From positions 1,152,781-1,216,780 of the forward strand of contig NC_014378.1 in the NCBI RefSeq assembly GCF_000144695.1: a DNA stretch of 64,000 bases, written 5' to 3'. The notes under the pieces were generated by a model. That model saw only the letters and a program-made list of their open reading frames with translations. It had not been told where the DNA came from and ran no database searches. Below, piece after piece: positions 44,637-53,451 of the stretch; the first letter of the stretch is position 1, and each line of letters begins with the position of its first letter. Position numbers and translations under genes: made by a program. This DNA is from Acetohalobium arabaticum DSM 5501 (GTDB lineage Bacteria; Bacillota; Halanaerobiia; Halobacteroidales; Acetohalobiaceae).

Positions 44637-44664
44637 AGCCAGAGGATATATCCTCTGGCTATTT
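44637..44664. terminator. Terminator between convergent genes
   Basis: A 12-base perfect palindrome, AGCCAGAGGATA/TATCCTCTGGCT, lies between the cyclodeaminase gene and the convergent SleB-type gene. Confidence 0.8.
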
Positions 44665-44670
44665 TAGTCT

Positions 44671-45450
44671 TTATAAAGCAAAGACGTGATTATCTATTCT
44701 TGTTGTTATAGATCGGCTCCAGATCCAGTTATAAGGTGAGTAAACTTTTGCTGGATTGTAGAAGTAAAGTGAATTATTTGTTGGATCCCAGCCGTTTAGT
44801 GCAGCTTCAACTGCTTTAATCGATTCATTATTGGCTGGATGATAGATTCTGCCATTCATAACCGGTTCAAATGCTAATGGTTGATAGATTACTTTGGAAA
44901 TAGTGTTAGGAAATTTGGAATCTTCAACTCGGTTTAATACTACTGCTGCTACAGCTACCTTACCTTCGAAGCTTTCACCTAATGCTTCAGCCTGTACTAG
45001 ACGGGATAATAAGTCGAATTCTTTATCTGAAATATAATTTGGAACTGTGTTAGCTGCATAACTATTTTTAGCCTCTGTCGACGATGGAATCGTCAATATG
45101 TCTCCCGAACGGATAATGTTATGCCAGATTCCGTTATGGATTCTTAATTGGTTAATTGACACACTAAAACGGTGAGCAATTTTATGCAAGCTATCTCCTG
45201 GTTTAACCCTATGAGTCTTGAAGTTACCAGGGATAACTAGCTGTTGACCGACAGTAATCCTATTTGACCAATAATTATTTGCGGTTTTAATCTGATTAAC
45301 AGTTGTGTTATACCACCTAGCAATTGTCCATAGATTTTCTCCGGGACTGACTCTGTGTACTACTGAACCTAAAGCAATTCCAACAGAACTGAAAATTAGA
45401 ATGCCTATCAAACCAATTATAAGTGGGAGCTTAAATTTGAATTTATGCAT
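44671..45450 (-). CDS. Cell-wall hydrolase: two LysM domains plus SleB-type catalytic domain
   Basis: A 259-residue exported protein. After an N-terminal hydrophobic signal (LPLIIGLIGILIFSSVGIAL) come two LysM peptidoglycan-binding repeats (HRVSPGENLWTIARWYN and HRVKPGDSLHKIAHRFS) and a hydrolase-2 domain (RLVQAEALGESFEGKVAVAAVVLNRVE) with the probable catalytic glutamate in QAEALGE. SleB-type enzymes are lytic transglycosylases of the spore cortex or cell wall. The start is ATG 45450 after AGGAGGGGAGG. A promoter ATGACA-N17-TATAAT lies upstream on the same strand. Confidence 0.92.
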   Translation of the reverse strand: MHKFKFKLPLIIGLIGILIFSSVGIALGSVVHRVSPGENLWTIARWYNTTVNQIKTANNYWSNRITVGQQLVIPGNFKTHRVKPGDSLHKIAHRFSVSINQLRIHNGIWHNIIRSGDILTIPSSTEAKNSYAANTVPNYISDKEFDLLSRLVQAEALGESFEGKVAVAAVVLNRVEDSKFPNTISKVIYQPLAFEPVMNGRIYHPANNESIKAVEAALNGWDPTNNSLYFYNPAKVYSPYNWIWSRSITTRIDNHVFAL

Positions 45451-45482
45451 CAAAACCTCCCCTCCTTTCTAATGCTGAAGCT

Positions 45483-45511
45483 ATTATAACAACTTAAGTA
45501 TTGGTTGTCAT
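45483..45511 (-). promoter_or_regulatory. Promoter of the LysM-SleB gene
   Basis: On the minus strand ATGACA (45511-45506), 17 bases, TATAAT (45488-45483) precedes the gene by about 30 bases. Confidence 0.55.
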
Positions 45512-45620
45512 TAGAAGATATATCCAGCTGCGAAGGGATTAATTGATTTAGAAGTAAGAAGGAGGTATAGTGTAATTATTTTTATATGATTGGGCATATT
45601 AAGTTTAGGAGTTGATTAAG

Positions 45621-45866
45621 ATGGAATTTAAAGATAAGTTGATTCAGCGGCTTAAAGAGGATCCGGATGTATTTAATGAAATTAGAAGTGAGATAATTGC
45701 TTCTGATTTTAATCGAGAAAAGAAAGAGAAAATTGGATTTATTGATAAACCAGAAGAATCTAATTTTTTAGAAGAGAGATCTGATGAAAAGCTTATTGAA
45801 GCGATTGCTGCTAATTTAGAATATTTTATTGAATACAGCAAAGAAAATGAGGAAAGATGGGTTTAA
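45621..45866 (+). CDS. Small charged protein of unknown function
   Basis: An 81-residue soluble protein beginning MEFKDKLIQRLKEDPDVFNE, rich in Glu, Lys and Asp, with predicted helices and no Cys or membrane segment. ATG 45621 follows AGGAG with nine bases between. I do not recognise a family. It is convergent with a small minus-strand frame. Confidence 0.6.
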   Translation: MEFKDKLIQRLKEDPDVFNEIRSEIIASDFNREKKEKIGFIDKPEESNFLEERSDEKLIEAIAANLEYFIEYSKENEERWV

Positions 45867-45871
45867 ATTTA

Positions 45872-46000
45872 TTATTCATTACTGTAATTTTCATTTTTCT
45901 GGTGTTGGTTAATCAGGGCTTTGACATATTCTTCTCTACTGATTTTTTGATTAACTAGTTTATAGATTAACTTTGATTCCTGTTTTAGCTTTTTCTTCAT
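45872..46000 (-). CDS. Possible 42-residue basic protein
   Basis: The minus-strand frame starts at ATG 46000 behind AAGGGG and encodes MKKKLKQESKLIYKLVNQKI then SREEYVKALINQHQKNENYSNE. It has a basic N-terminus and helical character. The imperfect inverted repeat GTACTATACAGTAC (plus strand, about 46026-46040) lies upstream near its expected promoter. No family is recognised; evidence for translation is the ribosome site only. Confidence 0.4.
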   Translation of the reverse strand: MKKKLKQESKLIYKLVNQKISREEYVKALINQHQKNENYSNE

Positions 46001-46292
46001 TGATATCAACCCCTTATCTATTAATTGTACTATACAGTACTATTTTAATTTGATTGTTTACTTTAGATACTAGTATATCTTAACAAGGATAATGCTGGAG
46101 TTGGAAACATTAATTTTAAGTTATAGATTAAATAAAATTTGATAAACTAAAAACATAGGTGAATTATAAGGAGGGACTCCATAGAATAGAAATATGTAAA
46201 AGGATGTAATTAATTACTTTCTATAGTCAGATTCAGCATAAAATTTTATCTCTTTCATATAATATTTACAAAGCCAGGAGGTGTAATATTCA

Positions 46293-46832
46293 ATGAGAGC
46301 AACGGGAATAGTAAGAAAGATAGATAATTTAGGTAGAGTTGTTATTCCTAAAGAAATACGCAAGGAAATGAAGATTAATAATGGTAATACCTTAGAGATA
46401 TTTGTAGATCAAGATGATAGTGTTATTTTAAAGAAGTATAGTCCAGTAGATGAATTAGATCAGGTGCAGGATTATGTAAATACTTTAGTAGAGACAACTG
46501 AATGTGATGTTATGATTACTGATACAGATAAAGTAATAGCCGGTTCTGAAGAGTTAGAACGGTATGAAAGAAGGCCGGTTGGAGCTGTTATAAAAGAAAC
46601 AATGGAGAATCGGAATACAGAGATAATTGAAGAAGGTACAAAAGGAGATATATGTGAAGACTATGAACATAATGAAGAGAAAGTAGGATCAATTTTGATT
46701 GCTCCGGTTATGAAGCAGGGGGATGTTTTAGGAGCTGTAATTTTATCTTCTCAAGATCAAAGCTTAGGAGATTATGAGGTGAAGATTGCAGAAACAACAG
46801 CTAAGATACTTAGTAAACAGCTTGGTTTGTAA
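46293..46832 (+). CDS. spoVT: Stage V sporulation protein T (AbrB plus GAF)
   Basis: A 179-residue regulator with an N-terminal AbrB swapped-hairpin domain (ATGIVRKIDNLGRVVIPKEIR) and a C-terminal GAF domain (from about residue 55). This is the SpoVT layout; SpoVT modulates sigma-G-dependent genes in the forespore. GCCAGGAGGTGTAAT is the ribosome site. A possible spore-sigma -10 (CATATAATA, 46256-46264) lies upstream with a GCATA element 15 bases before it, a spacing that fits no single spore sigma well. The 290 bases before the gene hold nothing else I can support. Confidence 0.93.
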   Translation: MRATGIVRKIDNLGRVVIPKEIRKEMKINNGNTLEIFVDQDDSVILKKYSPVDELDQVQDYVNTLVETTECDVMITDTDKVIAGSEELERYERRPVGAVIKETMENRNTEIIEEGTKGDICEDYEHNEEKVGSILIAPVMKQGDVLGAVILSSQDQSLGDYEVKIAETTAKILSKQLGL

Positions 46833-46874
46833 ATTTTAGTTTTATAGGTGTAAAGTTGATTACTAATACTTAAT

Positions 46875-46900
46875 GAGCCTCTGTAAAAAGAGGCTCTATT
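46875..46900 (+). terminator. Hairpin after spoVT
   Basis: The 8-base stem GAGCCTCT/AGAGGCTC with loop GTAAAA lies 43 bases after the stop; the T-tract is poor. Confidence 0.6.
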
Positions 46901-46989
46901 ACATATATTTTAGCGACGGTTTATAACTTATGATTGACAGATGATTTACTCTTATTTATAATAAAGATAGGCTGAAAGGAATGAGTAAT

Positions 46990-47373
46990 ATGCCAGAAAA
47001 TGATAAATGTCTCAGCTGTGAAGTATATAAGATACACGAGGAGAATATTAAGTTATTACAGGATGAGGAATTACCGGAAGATATTATCCTAAAACTGGCT
47101 GAAACTTTTAAAGTTTTAGGAGATCCAACCCGAATTAAGATTATTAATGCTTTAAGTAATGTGGAGTTATGTGTCTGTGATATATCAGAGCATTTAGAAA
47201 TGAGTTCTTCTGCTGTTTCTCATCAACTTCGGGTGCTAAGGAATCTTAATCTGGTTAAGTATCGTAAAGAGGGTAGAACAGTCTATTATTCTCTTGATGA
47301 TGACCATATTTTACAGCTATTCAGTCAATGTCTGGAGCATGTATTAGAAAAAGAGGATATAGATAAATCATAG
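46990..47373 (+). CDS. ArsR/SmtB family metal-responsive repressor (CadC-like)
   Basis: A 127-residue winged-helix protein. The Cys-containing N-terminus (KCLSCEVY) and the alpha-3 motif ELCVCDI match the metal-sensing cysteines of CadC-type sensors; the recognition helix is SSSAVSHQLRVLRNLNLV and the wing RKEGRTVYYSLDD. A conserved His pair in the last helix (HILQLFSQCLEH) resembles the alpha-5 site. It probably controls the Zn/Cd ATPase at 40 kb through TGAATAATTGTTCA. I start it at ATG 46990, nine bases after AAAGGA. Confidence 0.9.
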   Translation: MPENDKCLSCEVYKIHEENIKLLQDEELPEDIILKLAETFKVLGDPTRIKIINALSNVELCVCDISEHLEMSSSAVSHQLRVLRNLNLVKYRKEGRTVYYSLDDDHILQLFSQCLEHVLEKEDIDKS

Positions 47374-47394
47374 TCTTTATAGAACTGCAACTAT

Positions 47395-47773
47395 ATTGAT
47401 ATATTGTTGTAGTTTAGAGTTGATATCTTGCAAAATTATCTGAGGGAAAGCGTTAAAACCCAACCAAACCAATGAAATTTCTGTTCTGTAATACCTCAAA
47501 TAGTCAATATTTCTCTGAAGCGACTCTTAAAACTGATTCGGAACCATGGAGGCTGTAGAGAAACTGATTTTAGCTCTTTGTCTTTAAATCAGAGCTTTAA
47601 TATTATCTCTTGGCTCAGTAAGTTCATCCCATAGCCAGCATTGGTTTGTATGCTGGATATGGTGGAGAATCAGTTTTTGAGAACGAATGAGGCAGGACGC
47701 CGAATGAGTGGCAAGCGTAAGAGATTTGTTGACTATAATCTGCAATATCTTGAAAGTGACACATAATATCAAT
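47395..47773. repeat. Dispersed repeat, copy 1 (about 380 bp)
   Basis: This non-coding stretch shares several blocks with 61970-62501, in the same order and orientation: the terminus TTGATATATTGTTG, TTTAGAGTTGATATCTTGCAAA, AAATTATCTGAG, AATGAAATTTCT, GCGACTCTTAAAACTG, GGAACCA and CAAGCG. It contains the stem AAAACTGATTC (47529-47539)/GAATCAGTTTT (47667-47677) enclosing about 127 bases. The ends are formed by ATTGATATAT and ATATCAAT. It looks like a miniature mobile element or a repeated RNA. No protein is encoded; the minus-strand frame inside it is not convincing. Confidence 0.75.
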
Positions 47774-47915
47774 TTTTATCTAAATACTATTGTTTGGATT
47801 TGGACATACATAAAATAGCGAATGCATAGAAATATATTTATTTGAAATAATAAAGATTGTAATAACAGATATCTTTATAAATCAAGAATTGGACTCTATA
47901 AGGGAGCTATAAAAG

Positions 47916-48362
47916 ATGACTCAAACTTTTTTCTTTATATTTGCGGTAATCGCTGGGACGGCAATGGCTATTCAGGGTTCATTAAATTCGGTATTAGGTA
48001 AAGTAATTGGCTTTTGGGAGGCAACTTTTGTTGTTCATATTATAGCAACTTCATTGGTGGCAGTTATTATTTTTATTTTTAGCTTAAATAAAGGGGATTT
48101 CGGTAATCTAATGGAAACTCCCTGGTATACCTATATAGGAGGAATTTTGAATGTTATAATTCTATATGGAGTAGTAGTTACTATTCCTAAGTTAGGAGTA
48201 GCAAATGCTACTACTTTAATTATTGTTGGACAAGTAACAACAGCAGTGATTATTGACCACTTCGGTTTTTGGGGACTAGAAGCTGTACCCTTTCAATGGA
48301 CGAAATTAATTGGAGTAGGTTTACTGGCTTTAGGAGCTAGAATTCTTTTAAATACAGGATAA
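47916..48362 (+). CDS. DMT family transporter (YdcZ/DUF606 type)
   Basis: A 148-residue protein with five membrane segments and the DUF606 features AMAIQGSLNSVLGKVIG near residue 18 and GGILNVIILYGVVVTIPKLGVANATTLIIVGQ near 70. These half-size drug/metabolite transporter homologues act as dimers; substrate unknown. AGGGAGCTATAAAAG precedes the start. It stands alone between a repeat copy and the trxA promoter. Confidence 0.87.
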   Translation: MTQTFFFIFAVIAGTAMAIQGSLNSVLGKVIGFWEATFVVHIIATSLVAVIIFIFSLNKGDFGNLMETPWYTYIGGILNVIILYGVVVTIPKLGVANATTLIIVGQVTTAVIIDHFGFWGLEAVPFQWTKLIGVGLLALGARILLNTG

Positions 48363-48367
48363 AAGAT

Positions 48368-48396
48368 TTGACAATTTGATTTGAAGTTTATATAAT
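48368..48396 (+). promoter_or_regulatory. Consensus promoter of trxA
   Basis: TTGACA (48368-48373), 17 bases, TATAAT (48391-48396): both hexamers are perfect and the spacing ideal, so the gene should be strongly expressed unless repressed. Confidence 0.85.
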
Positions 48397-48398
48397 TA

Positions 48399-48425
48399 TA
48401 CTATCCCCCGGTCAGGGGGGTAGTA
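48399..48425 (+). promoter_or_regulatory. CsoR-family-like operator upstream of trxA
   Basis: TACTATCCCCC (48399-48409) and GGGGGGTAGTA (48415-48425) form an 11-base inverted repeat with one mismatch around GGTCA, starting three bases after the -10 box. AT-flanked C-tract/G-tract palindromes of this kind are the binding sites of CsoR/RcnR/CstR/FrmR repressors. No such regulator is encoded in the window. A second hairpin (ATGCT/AGCAT, 48425-48443) follows. Confidence 0.65.
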
Positions 48426-48505
48426 TGCTGAGTATCTAGCATAGAAGTATTGTAGAAAAGAATTTTTGATAATTTTTACTTATTTTCAAGGGAGGGACTT
48501 AAATT

Positions 48506-48823
48506 ATGGTTGAAGAAAGTACGGTTAAGCTAACAGAGGAAAATTTTAAGAATGAAGTAATGAAGTCTGATAAGAAAGTATTGGTTGATTTTTGGGCGCC
48601 TTGGTGTGGGCCTTGTAAACAGGTTAGTCCAATTGTAGAAGAATTAGGAGAAGAGCATGAAGAAGTTAAAATAGGAAAGGTTAATGTGGATGAGAATCAG
48701 AATTTAGCAGCAGAATATGGTATTATGAGTATTCCAACTTTAATTGTATTTGAAGATGGTGAGATTCTTAATAAGCAGGTAGGAGCGGCTTCTAAAGAGA
48801 GATTAGAGAGTTTAATTAAATAA
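48506..48823 (+). CDS. trxA: Thioredoxin
   Basis: A 105-residue thioredoxin with the active site DFWAPWCGPCKQ (about residues 30-41), the cis-proline motif SIPTLIVFEDGE and normal length. It reduces protein disulfides and can donate electrons to ribonucleotide reductase; nrdJ is the next gene downstream, though with a terminator between. Ribosome site AAGGGAGGGACTTAAATT. The promoter plus C/G-tract operator suggest induction by metal, persulfide or aldehyde stress. Confidence 0.95.
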   Translation: MVEESTVKLTEENFKNEVMKSDKKVLVDFWAPWCGPCKQVSPIVEELGEEHEEVKIGKVNVDENQNLAAEYGIMSIPTLIVFEDGEILNKQVGAASKERLESLIK

Positions 48824-48832
48824 CCTTCTTTT

Positions 48833-48871
48833 ATCCTCATTTATCATTTATTTGATGAATGAGGATTTTTT
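48833..48871 (+). terminator. Terminator of trxA
   Basis: ATCCTCATTTATCA pairs with TGATGAATGAGGAT (one G-U) and is followed by six Ts. Confidence 0.9.
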
Positions 48872-49040
48872 ATTTTGTTTTGGGCAGGTATTTGATATAA
48901 TTAAATCTAATATATGTTATAGATGAGAAATCTGGAGTAAGGATTTGAATTTTTTAATTTAAGTTTGTATAATAGTCTCTGTACGTAAAATTAAGTAGTT
49001 GTTTTATTATGAATTAATATCTTAAGGAGGTATAAATAAT

Positions 49041-51290
49041 TTGAGTTTGGATTTGCTAGAAAATACCAAGAATTTATTAGAGGACAGATATTTAAAACGG
49101 AATGAGAAAAGGGAGATAGTTGAAACTCCTGAGGAATTATTTATTAGAGTAGCTGAAAATATTGCTGCTGCTGAGGAAGATGAAGAGAAGCAGGAATATT
49201 ATGAAGAAGAGTTTTATAACTTAATGACAGATTTTAAGTTTCTACCTAACTCTCCTACTTTAATGAATGCAGGGACTGAATTACAACAGTTAGCTGCCTG
49301 TTTTGTGCTGCCTGTAGAGGATAGCATGGAAGGAATATTTACTGCTGTGAGAAATGCAGCCCTGATACATAAAAGTGGAGGAGGTACCGGTTTTGCCTTT
49401 AGTAGGTTAAGACCTAAAGATGATGTAGTCAAGAGTACCGGAGGAGTAAGTTCTGGTCCGCTTAGTTTTATGAAGGTCTTTAATTCTGCTACCAACACTG
49501 TAAAGCAGGGTGGTAAAAGGCGCGGAGCTAACATGGGAATGTTGCGTGTAGATCACCCTGATATTTTAGACTTTATTCATGCTAAAGGTGAGCTAAATGA
49601 CAAAAATCAAGAGCTTTATGATGAGTTTAAAGAGAGCCTTGAAGATACTTATTTGGCTCCAGAAGTGATTGATAAGAAGTTAAAACAGTATAAACAGAAG
49701 CTGTTGGACGATCAGTTCTCTAATTTCAATTTATCTGTTGGAGTAACTGATGAATTTATGGAAGCTGTAAAGAATGACGAGAATTATGAATTAATTAATC
49801 CACGGACTGGACAGGTTGTAGGCGAACTGGATGCTAGAAAAGTATTTAACTTAATTGTTAAGTATGCCTGGAAGAATGGGGAGCCGGGGCTTGTCTTCCT
49901 TGATGAGATTAATCATAAAAATCCGGTACCTAATTTAGGCGAAATCGAAGCTACTAATCCTTGTGGAGAGCAGCCTTTACTGCCGAATGAGGCTTGCAAT
50001 CTAGGTTCAATTAATTTATCTAAGTTTGTTGATGATGGAACAGTTGATTGGGAGGAATTAAAAGAGACAATTGATTTAGCGGTTCGCTTTTTGGATAATG
50101 TAATTGATATGAATAATTATCCGCTGGACAAAATAGAAGAACAAGTTATGAAGGCAAGGAAAATCGGTTTAGGAGTAATGGGCTTTCATGAAATGTTAAT
50201 TAAATTAGGAATTGCTTATAATAGTGATGAAGCTGTTGAAATGGCTAAGAAAGTAATGAAGTTTATCAATGAACATGCCCATCAGTATAGCCAAAAGCTA
50301 GCAGAAGAAAAGGGAGCCTTTCCGGCCTGGGAAGAGAGTAAATATAAGACTCCCAAACGGAATGCTACATTAACGACTATTGCACCTACTGGATCTATCA
50401 GCTTCTTAGCTGGTACCAGTGGAGGAATAGAGCCGTTCTTTGATTTTTCTTATACTCATACTGATGGAGATGGGAATACATCAAGATTTGAGTATGATTT
50501 TACATCTGAAGCTGAAGAAGAGGTATTGGTAACTACAATGGATATTGCACCTGAGTGGCATATTAAGATTCAAGCTGCCTTTCAAAATTATGTAGATAAT
50601 GCGGTATCAAAGACGATTAATCTTCCTAATACGGCTACTAAAGAGGATATAAGGGAAGCTTATATATTAGCCTATGAATTAAACTGTAAAGGCTTGACAG
50701 TCTATCGTGATGGTTCTAGAGAAAGCCAGGTATTAAAATCTAGTGATGATAAAAAAGAAGAAACGCTGCGGACGGATAAGATTTATCCAAGAACTCGACC
50801 ATTGATTGCAGATGGAAAGACAGTAAGATATGATACTGGCTGCGGTAAACTTTATCTAACTATTAATGTTGATGATAATGGAGAACCGATTGAGACTTTC
50901 CTTACTACCGGTTCTGATGGTGGTTGTCAGGTTATGACAGAGGCTGTTAGCAGATTAACTAGTATGGCTTTAAGAGCAGGAATTGCTCCAGAAGAGATTA
51001 TTGATCAGTTGTCTTCTACTAGTACCTGTCCAAGCTTTATGTATCAGCGCGGCAAAGGTGCTGAATTAACAGGACGAAGTTGTTCTGATGTAGTAGGTAA
51101 GGCATTAAAGAAGATATTAGAAACTTCCAATGGTTTAGAAAAGATATCTAAAGAGGAAATAACAGAGACTGAAGAAGAGAATGAAATTGATTCTTCATTA
51201 ACTCCGAAATGTCCAGAGTGTGGGAATAAACTTATTTTTGAAGAAGGATGCAGTACCTGTAAAAACTGTGGATACAGTAACTGCAGTTAA
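49041..51290 (+). CDS. nrdJ: Adenosylcobalamin-dependent ribonucleotide reductase (class II)
   Basis: A 749-residue class II enzyme reducing ribonucleotides with a B12-derived radical. Features include [29 protein letters not shown] (active-site Cys), [56 protein letters not shown] and a C-terminal Cys-rich zinc ribbon (CPECGN...[12 protein letters not shown]) that probably regenerates the active site. TTG 49041 is the start, with CTTAAGGAGG upstream. No cobalamin riboswitch or NrdR box was seen in the leader. The enzyme works without oxygen, as expected for an anaerobe. Confidence 0.95.
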   Translation: MSLDLLENTKNLLEDRYLKRNEKREIVETPEELFIRVAENIAAAEEDEEKQEYYEEEFYNLMTDFKFLPNSPTLMNAGTELQQLAACFVLPVEDSMEGIFTAVRNAALIHKSGGGTGFAFSRLRPKDDVVKSTGGVSSGPLSFMKVFNSATNTVKQGGKRRGANMGMLRVDHPDILDFIHAKGELNDKNQELYDEFKESLEDTYLAPEVIDKKLKQYKQKLLDDQFSNFNLSVGVTDEFMEAVKNDENYELINPRTGQVVGELDARKVFNLIVKYAWKNGEPGLVFLDEINHKNPVPNLGEIEATNPCGEQPLLPNEACNLGSINLSKFVDDGTVDWEELKETIDLAVRFLDNVIDMNNYPLDKIEEQVMKARKIGLGVMGFHEMLIKLGIAYNSDEAVEMAKKVMKFINEHAHQYSQKLAEEKGAFPAWEESKYKTPKRNATLTTIAPTGSISFLAGTSGGIEPFFDFSYTHTDGDGNTSRFEYDFTSEAEEEVLVTTMDIAPEWHIKIQAAFQNYVDNAVSKTINLPNTATKEDIREAYILAYELNCKGLTVYRDGSRESQVLKSSDDKKEETLRTDKIYPRTRPLIADGKTVRYDTGCGKLYLTINVDDNGEPIETFLTTGSDGGCQVMTEAVSRLTSMALRAGIAPEEIIDQLSSTSTCPSFMYQRGKGAELTGRSCSDVVGKALKKILETSNGLEKISKEEITETEEENEIDSSLTPKCPECGNKLIFEEGCSTCKNCGYSNCS

Positions 51291-51302
51291 TAAGACTTCT
51301 TA

Positions 51303-51338
51303 AAAGAACCTTACTCATGATGAGTAAGGTTCTTTTTT
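51303..51338. terminator. Terminator between nrdJ and the convergent YdjM-family gene
   Basis: The stem AAAGAACCTTACTCA/TGAGTAAGGTTCTTT, with T-run on the plus side, lies at the 3' ends of both genes. Confidence 0.88.
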
Positions 51339-51900
51339 AATTTATTAAAATAAGAGATGATATATCTGTCTTTTGAAAGAAGAAGAGAAGTAGGCAGGTT
51401 ATAATAATTGAGAAGAATAGATTTTCTTTCCAGCTTCCGGTAGTAATATTAAAACCGAATTTAAATCTATACTTTAAAGGAAATAAAATAGGAAGGCCGA
51501 TTGAATTAAACATATCGGCGATTATGTGGCTGATATAGCCTAAAAGCAAACTATAATACCACCCCTGGCTGATCCAGTTAAGGTAAAATAACTTCTTAAT
51601 TAAGAAGGAAAAGATAATTATTCCTAGTAAACTATGAGTTATGCCTCTATGTTTAACTCCCAATAATTTAATAAGTTTACTTATTGGTTTTAATTTATTT
51701 CCAATTCGGCTATTGACATGATCAATATCTGGAATTAGAGCCCCAAGTATTGCTCCTGCATAAAGAATGATTCTGTTAGTTTGATAGATGACTAACAGAA
51801 ATTCAGTTTGGAAATTATTATATAATCCAAAAAAAGTAATAGCTTTAATGGTGATTACTGCAAATAAGACTCCAAAGGCAGAATGAGTATGATGAGAAAT
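51337..51900 (-). CDS. YdjM-family membrane-bound metal-dependent hydrolase homologue, likely AUU start
   Basis: The frame, read from 51900, gives 187 residues with the YdjM pattern: SHHTHSAFGVLFA at the N-terminus, GALIPDIDHVNSRIGNK near residue 52, HRGITHSLLG near 85 and HIIADMFNSIGLPILFPL near 128, with four or so membrane segments. These His/Asp motifs are the presumed metal ligands. No ATG, GTG or TTG occurs in frame before the first motif; ATT 51900 lies eight bases from a strong AAGGGGGG, so an AUU start is likely. Starting at TTG 51663 instead would discard half of the conserved motifs. Confidence 0.8.
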   Translation of the reverse strand: MSHHTHSAFGVLFAVITIKAITFFGLYNNFQTEFLLVIYQTNRIILYAGAILGALIPDIDHVNSRIGNKLKPISKLIKLLGVKHRGITHSLLGIIIFSFLIKKLFYLNWISQGWYYSLLLGYISHIIADMFNSIGLPILFPLKYRFKFGFNITTGSWKENLFFSIIITCLLLFFFQKTDISSLILIN

Positions 51901-52112
51901 TAGAACTTCCCCCCTTCTATAAATTAATTTGGGAACATATGTAAAATAACGCAGATATAAGTAGGAAAAGTTTTATCTATGCGTAATGATTATATAATTT
52001 AATCTTTTTCTTGTCAAATGTATGTTCTATTTCATTAGTATAATTTTCTATACCAAAAGTATTTAATATCTGTTATAATTACTATGTGAAATCAAAGGAG
52101 AGGGGAGTTAAG

Positions 52113-52742
52113 ATGATCCGGCATATGCGTCTGAAGAAGATAATTACATATATAGTCTTAATTAGTTTATTGGTTCCTTTCTTAACCGGATTTGTATTGA
52201 TTGAACCGGTTTGGGCTTTTGGCAGCGAAGATTACAAATCGGTTTTGAAAGCATTATTTATGGTTTTTTTATTATCCTTTTTAGGAGATGACTCGGATGA
52301 TAGTAAAGAATCAAATTCTAATAATGATTCTTCGTTAAGTGAAGAGTACGTCCGCTATCAGCCTACAGAAGAGGAATTAGAAACTTTAGCTAGGGCTGTT
52401 TATTCTGAAGCTAGAGGTGAAAGCTATGTAGGTCAGGTGGCAGTAGCTGCTGTGATTTTAAATCGCGTTGATAGTCCGGAATTTCCTAATACTATTAATG
52501 GAGTAGTCTATCAGCGACACGACGGTCAGTATGCTTTTTCTGCTGTCTGGGATGGACAGATTTATCTAACTCCTGATGAAACAGCATATCAAACGGCTAA
52601 GGATGCTTTGAATGGCTGGGATCCTAGTGACGGAGCCCTTTATTATTATAATCCTGATACTGCTACCGCAAGCTGGATTTTTGAAAATACAGTACCAATT
52701 AAAAGAATCGGAAAGCATTTATTTGCTAATCTAAAAATTTAG
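52113..52742 (+). CDS. SleB-type cell-wall hydrolase
   Basis: A 209-residue exported protein with an N-terminal signal (ITYIVLISLLVPFLTGFVLI), an acidic Ser/Asn-rich linker (GDDSDDSKESNSNNDSS) and the hydrolase-2 domain (LARAVYSEARGESYVGQVAVAAVILNRVD) with catalytic Glu in YSEARGE, ending in ALNGWDPSDGALYYYNP. It resembles the catalytic part of the minus-strand protein at 44.7 kb but has no LysM domain. The start ATG 52113 follows GGAGAGGGGAG. Spore cortex lysis is the likely role. Confidence 0.9.
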   Translation: MIRHMRLKKIITYIVLISLLVPFLTGFVLIEPVWAFGSEDYKSVLKALFMVFLLSFLGDDSDDSKESNSNNDSSLSEEYVRYQPTEEELETLARAVYSEARGESYVGQVAVAAVILNRVDSPEFPNTINGVVYQRHDGQYAFSAVWDGQIYLTPDETAYQTAKDALNGWDPSDGALYYYNPDTATASWIFENTVPIKRIGKHLFANLKI

Positions 52743-52807
52743 GATATTATCAGAGTATTGTTAAATTAAGTCTGAGATGATATGATAAATTAAAAGGGGG
52801 GATTGAT

Positions 52808-53317
52808 ATGTATAGAGGAGTAGTTCTTATTGGGATATTAATTACTCTATTAGTAACTACTGGATGTAATGTGGATGATAATAAAAGTGGTACTATTATT
52901 TATAATTCAGAGCAAGAGTTGATAGGAGAATGGACAAAACAGGAACCACCGCAGGAAACAAAATATAAATTGATTACTGAAGAAAATAAACAGAAAGTAT
53001 TAACTACTTATTCGGATGATGAAGCAAAGCCGTATTACCAGAAGATCAAGGAGCTAGATCTGACGAAAAAAGTAGCTGTTTTAGCTTATTTAGGCCCAAT
53101 GCCTACTGGTGGATATGGAATTCAGATCAATAAAGTTATTCAAAAGAATAATCAATTAATAGCTGAAATAAAGTATATTAGTCCTCAGCCGGATGATATG
53201 GTTACTATGGCAGTTACTTATCCTTATGATTTAGTTACATTAAAGATAGATAAATTGTCAGTTGAGGAATCTTCTAAACTGGATTTAGTTATAGTAGAAG
53301 AGAATAATGTTAAGTAA
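52808..53317 (+). CDS. Lipoprotein with PrcB-like C-terminal domain
   Basis: A 169-residue protein with a lipobox (LITLLVTTGC, Cys about residue 20), so it should be anchored to the outer face of the membrane. The C-terminal half has the PrcB pattern LAYLGPMPTGGYGIQINKV and a late TYPYDLVTLK. PrcB-type proteins were first seen as partners of a Treponema protease but are widespread with unknown function. Ribosome site AAAAGGGGGGATTGAT. The gene ends before a 600-base non-coding stretch. Confidence 0.8.
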   Translation: MYRGVVLIGILITLLVTTGCNVDDNKSGTIIYNSEQELIGEWTKQEPPQETKYKLITEENKQKVLTTYSDDEAKPYYQKIKELDLTKKVAVLAYLGPMPTGGYGIQINKVIQKNNQLIAEIKYISPQPDDMVTMAVTYPYDLVTLKIDKLSVEESSKLDLVIVEENNVK

Positions 53318-53415
53318 TATTTACTGAAAATTATGTTTATATCTTAGAAAATAATCTGTAACCCTCCCTTTTTCAAATGGGAGATATAAGGATTAGCAAA
53401 TATTAATTTAAACAA

Positions 53416-53444
53416 TTGATATTTGCTCCATAATTTATTATAAT
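53416..53444 (+). promoter_or_regulatory. Promoter of the structured RNA
   Basis: TTGATA (53416-53421), 17 bases, TATAAT (53439-53444) is a good sigma-A type promoter that points into the structured region, with no ORF after it for 480 bases. A start of transcription at about 53451 is expected. Confidence 0.7.
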
Positions 53445-53451
53445 ATAGATG

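Noticed and set aside
47584-47772. 62-residue minus-strand frame inside repeat copy 1
   Set aside because: No ribosome site, lies within the repeat's structured part, and is not kept in copy 2.
48870-49040. Cobalamin riboswitch upstream of nrdJ
   Set aside because: The 170-base leader has no B12-box-like sequence or the expected long structure.
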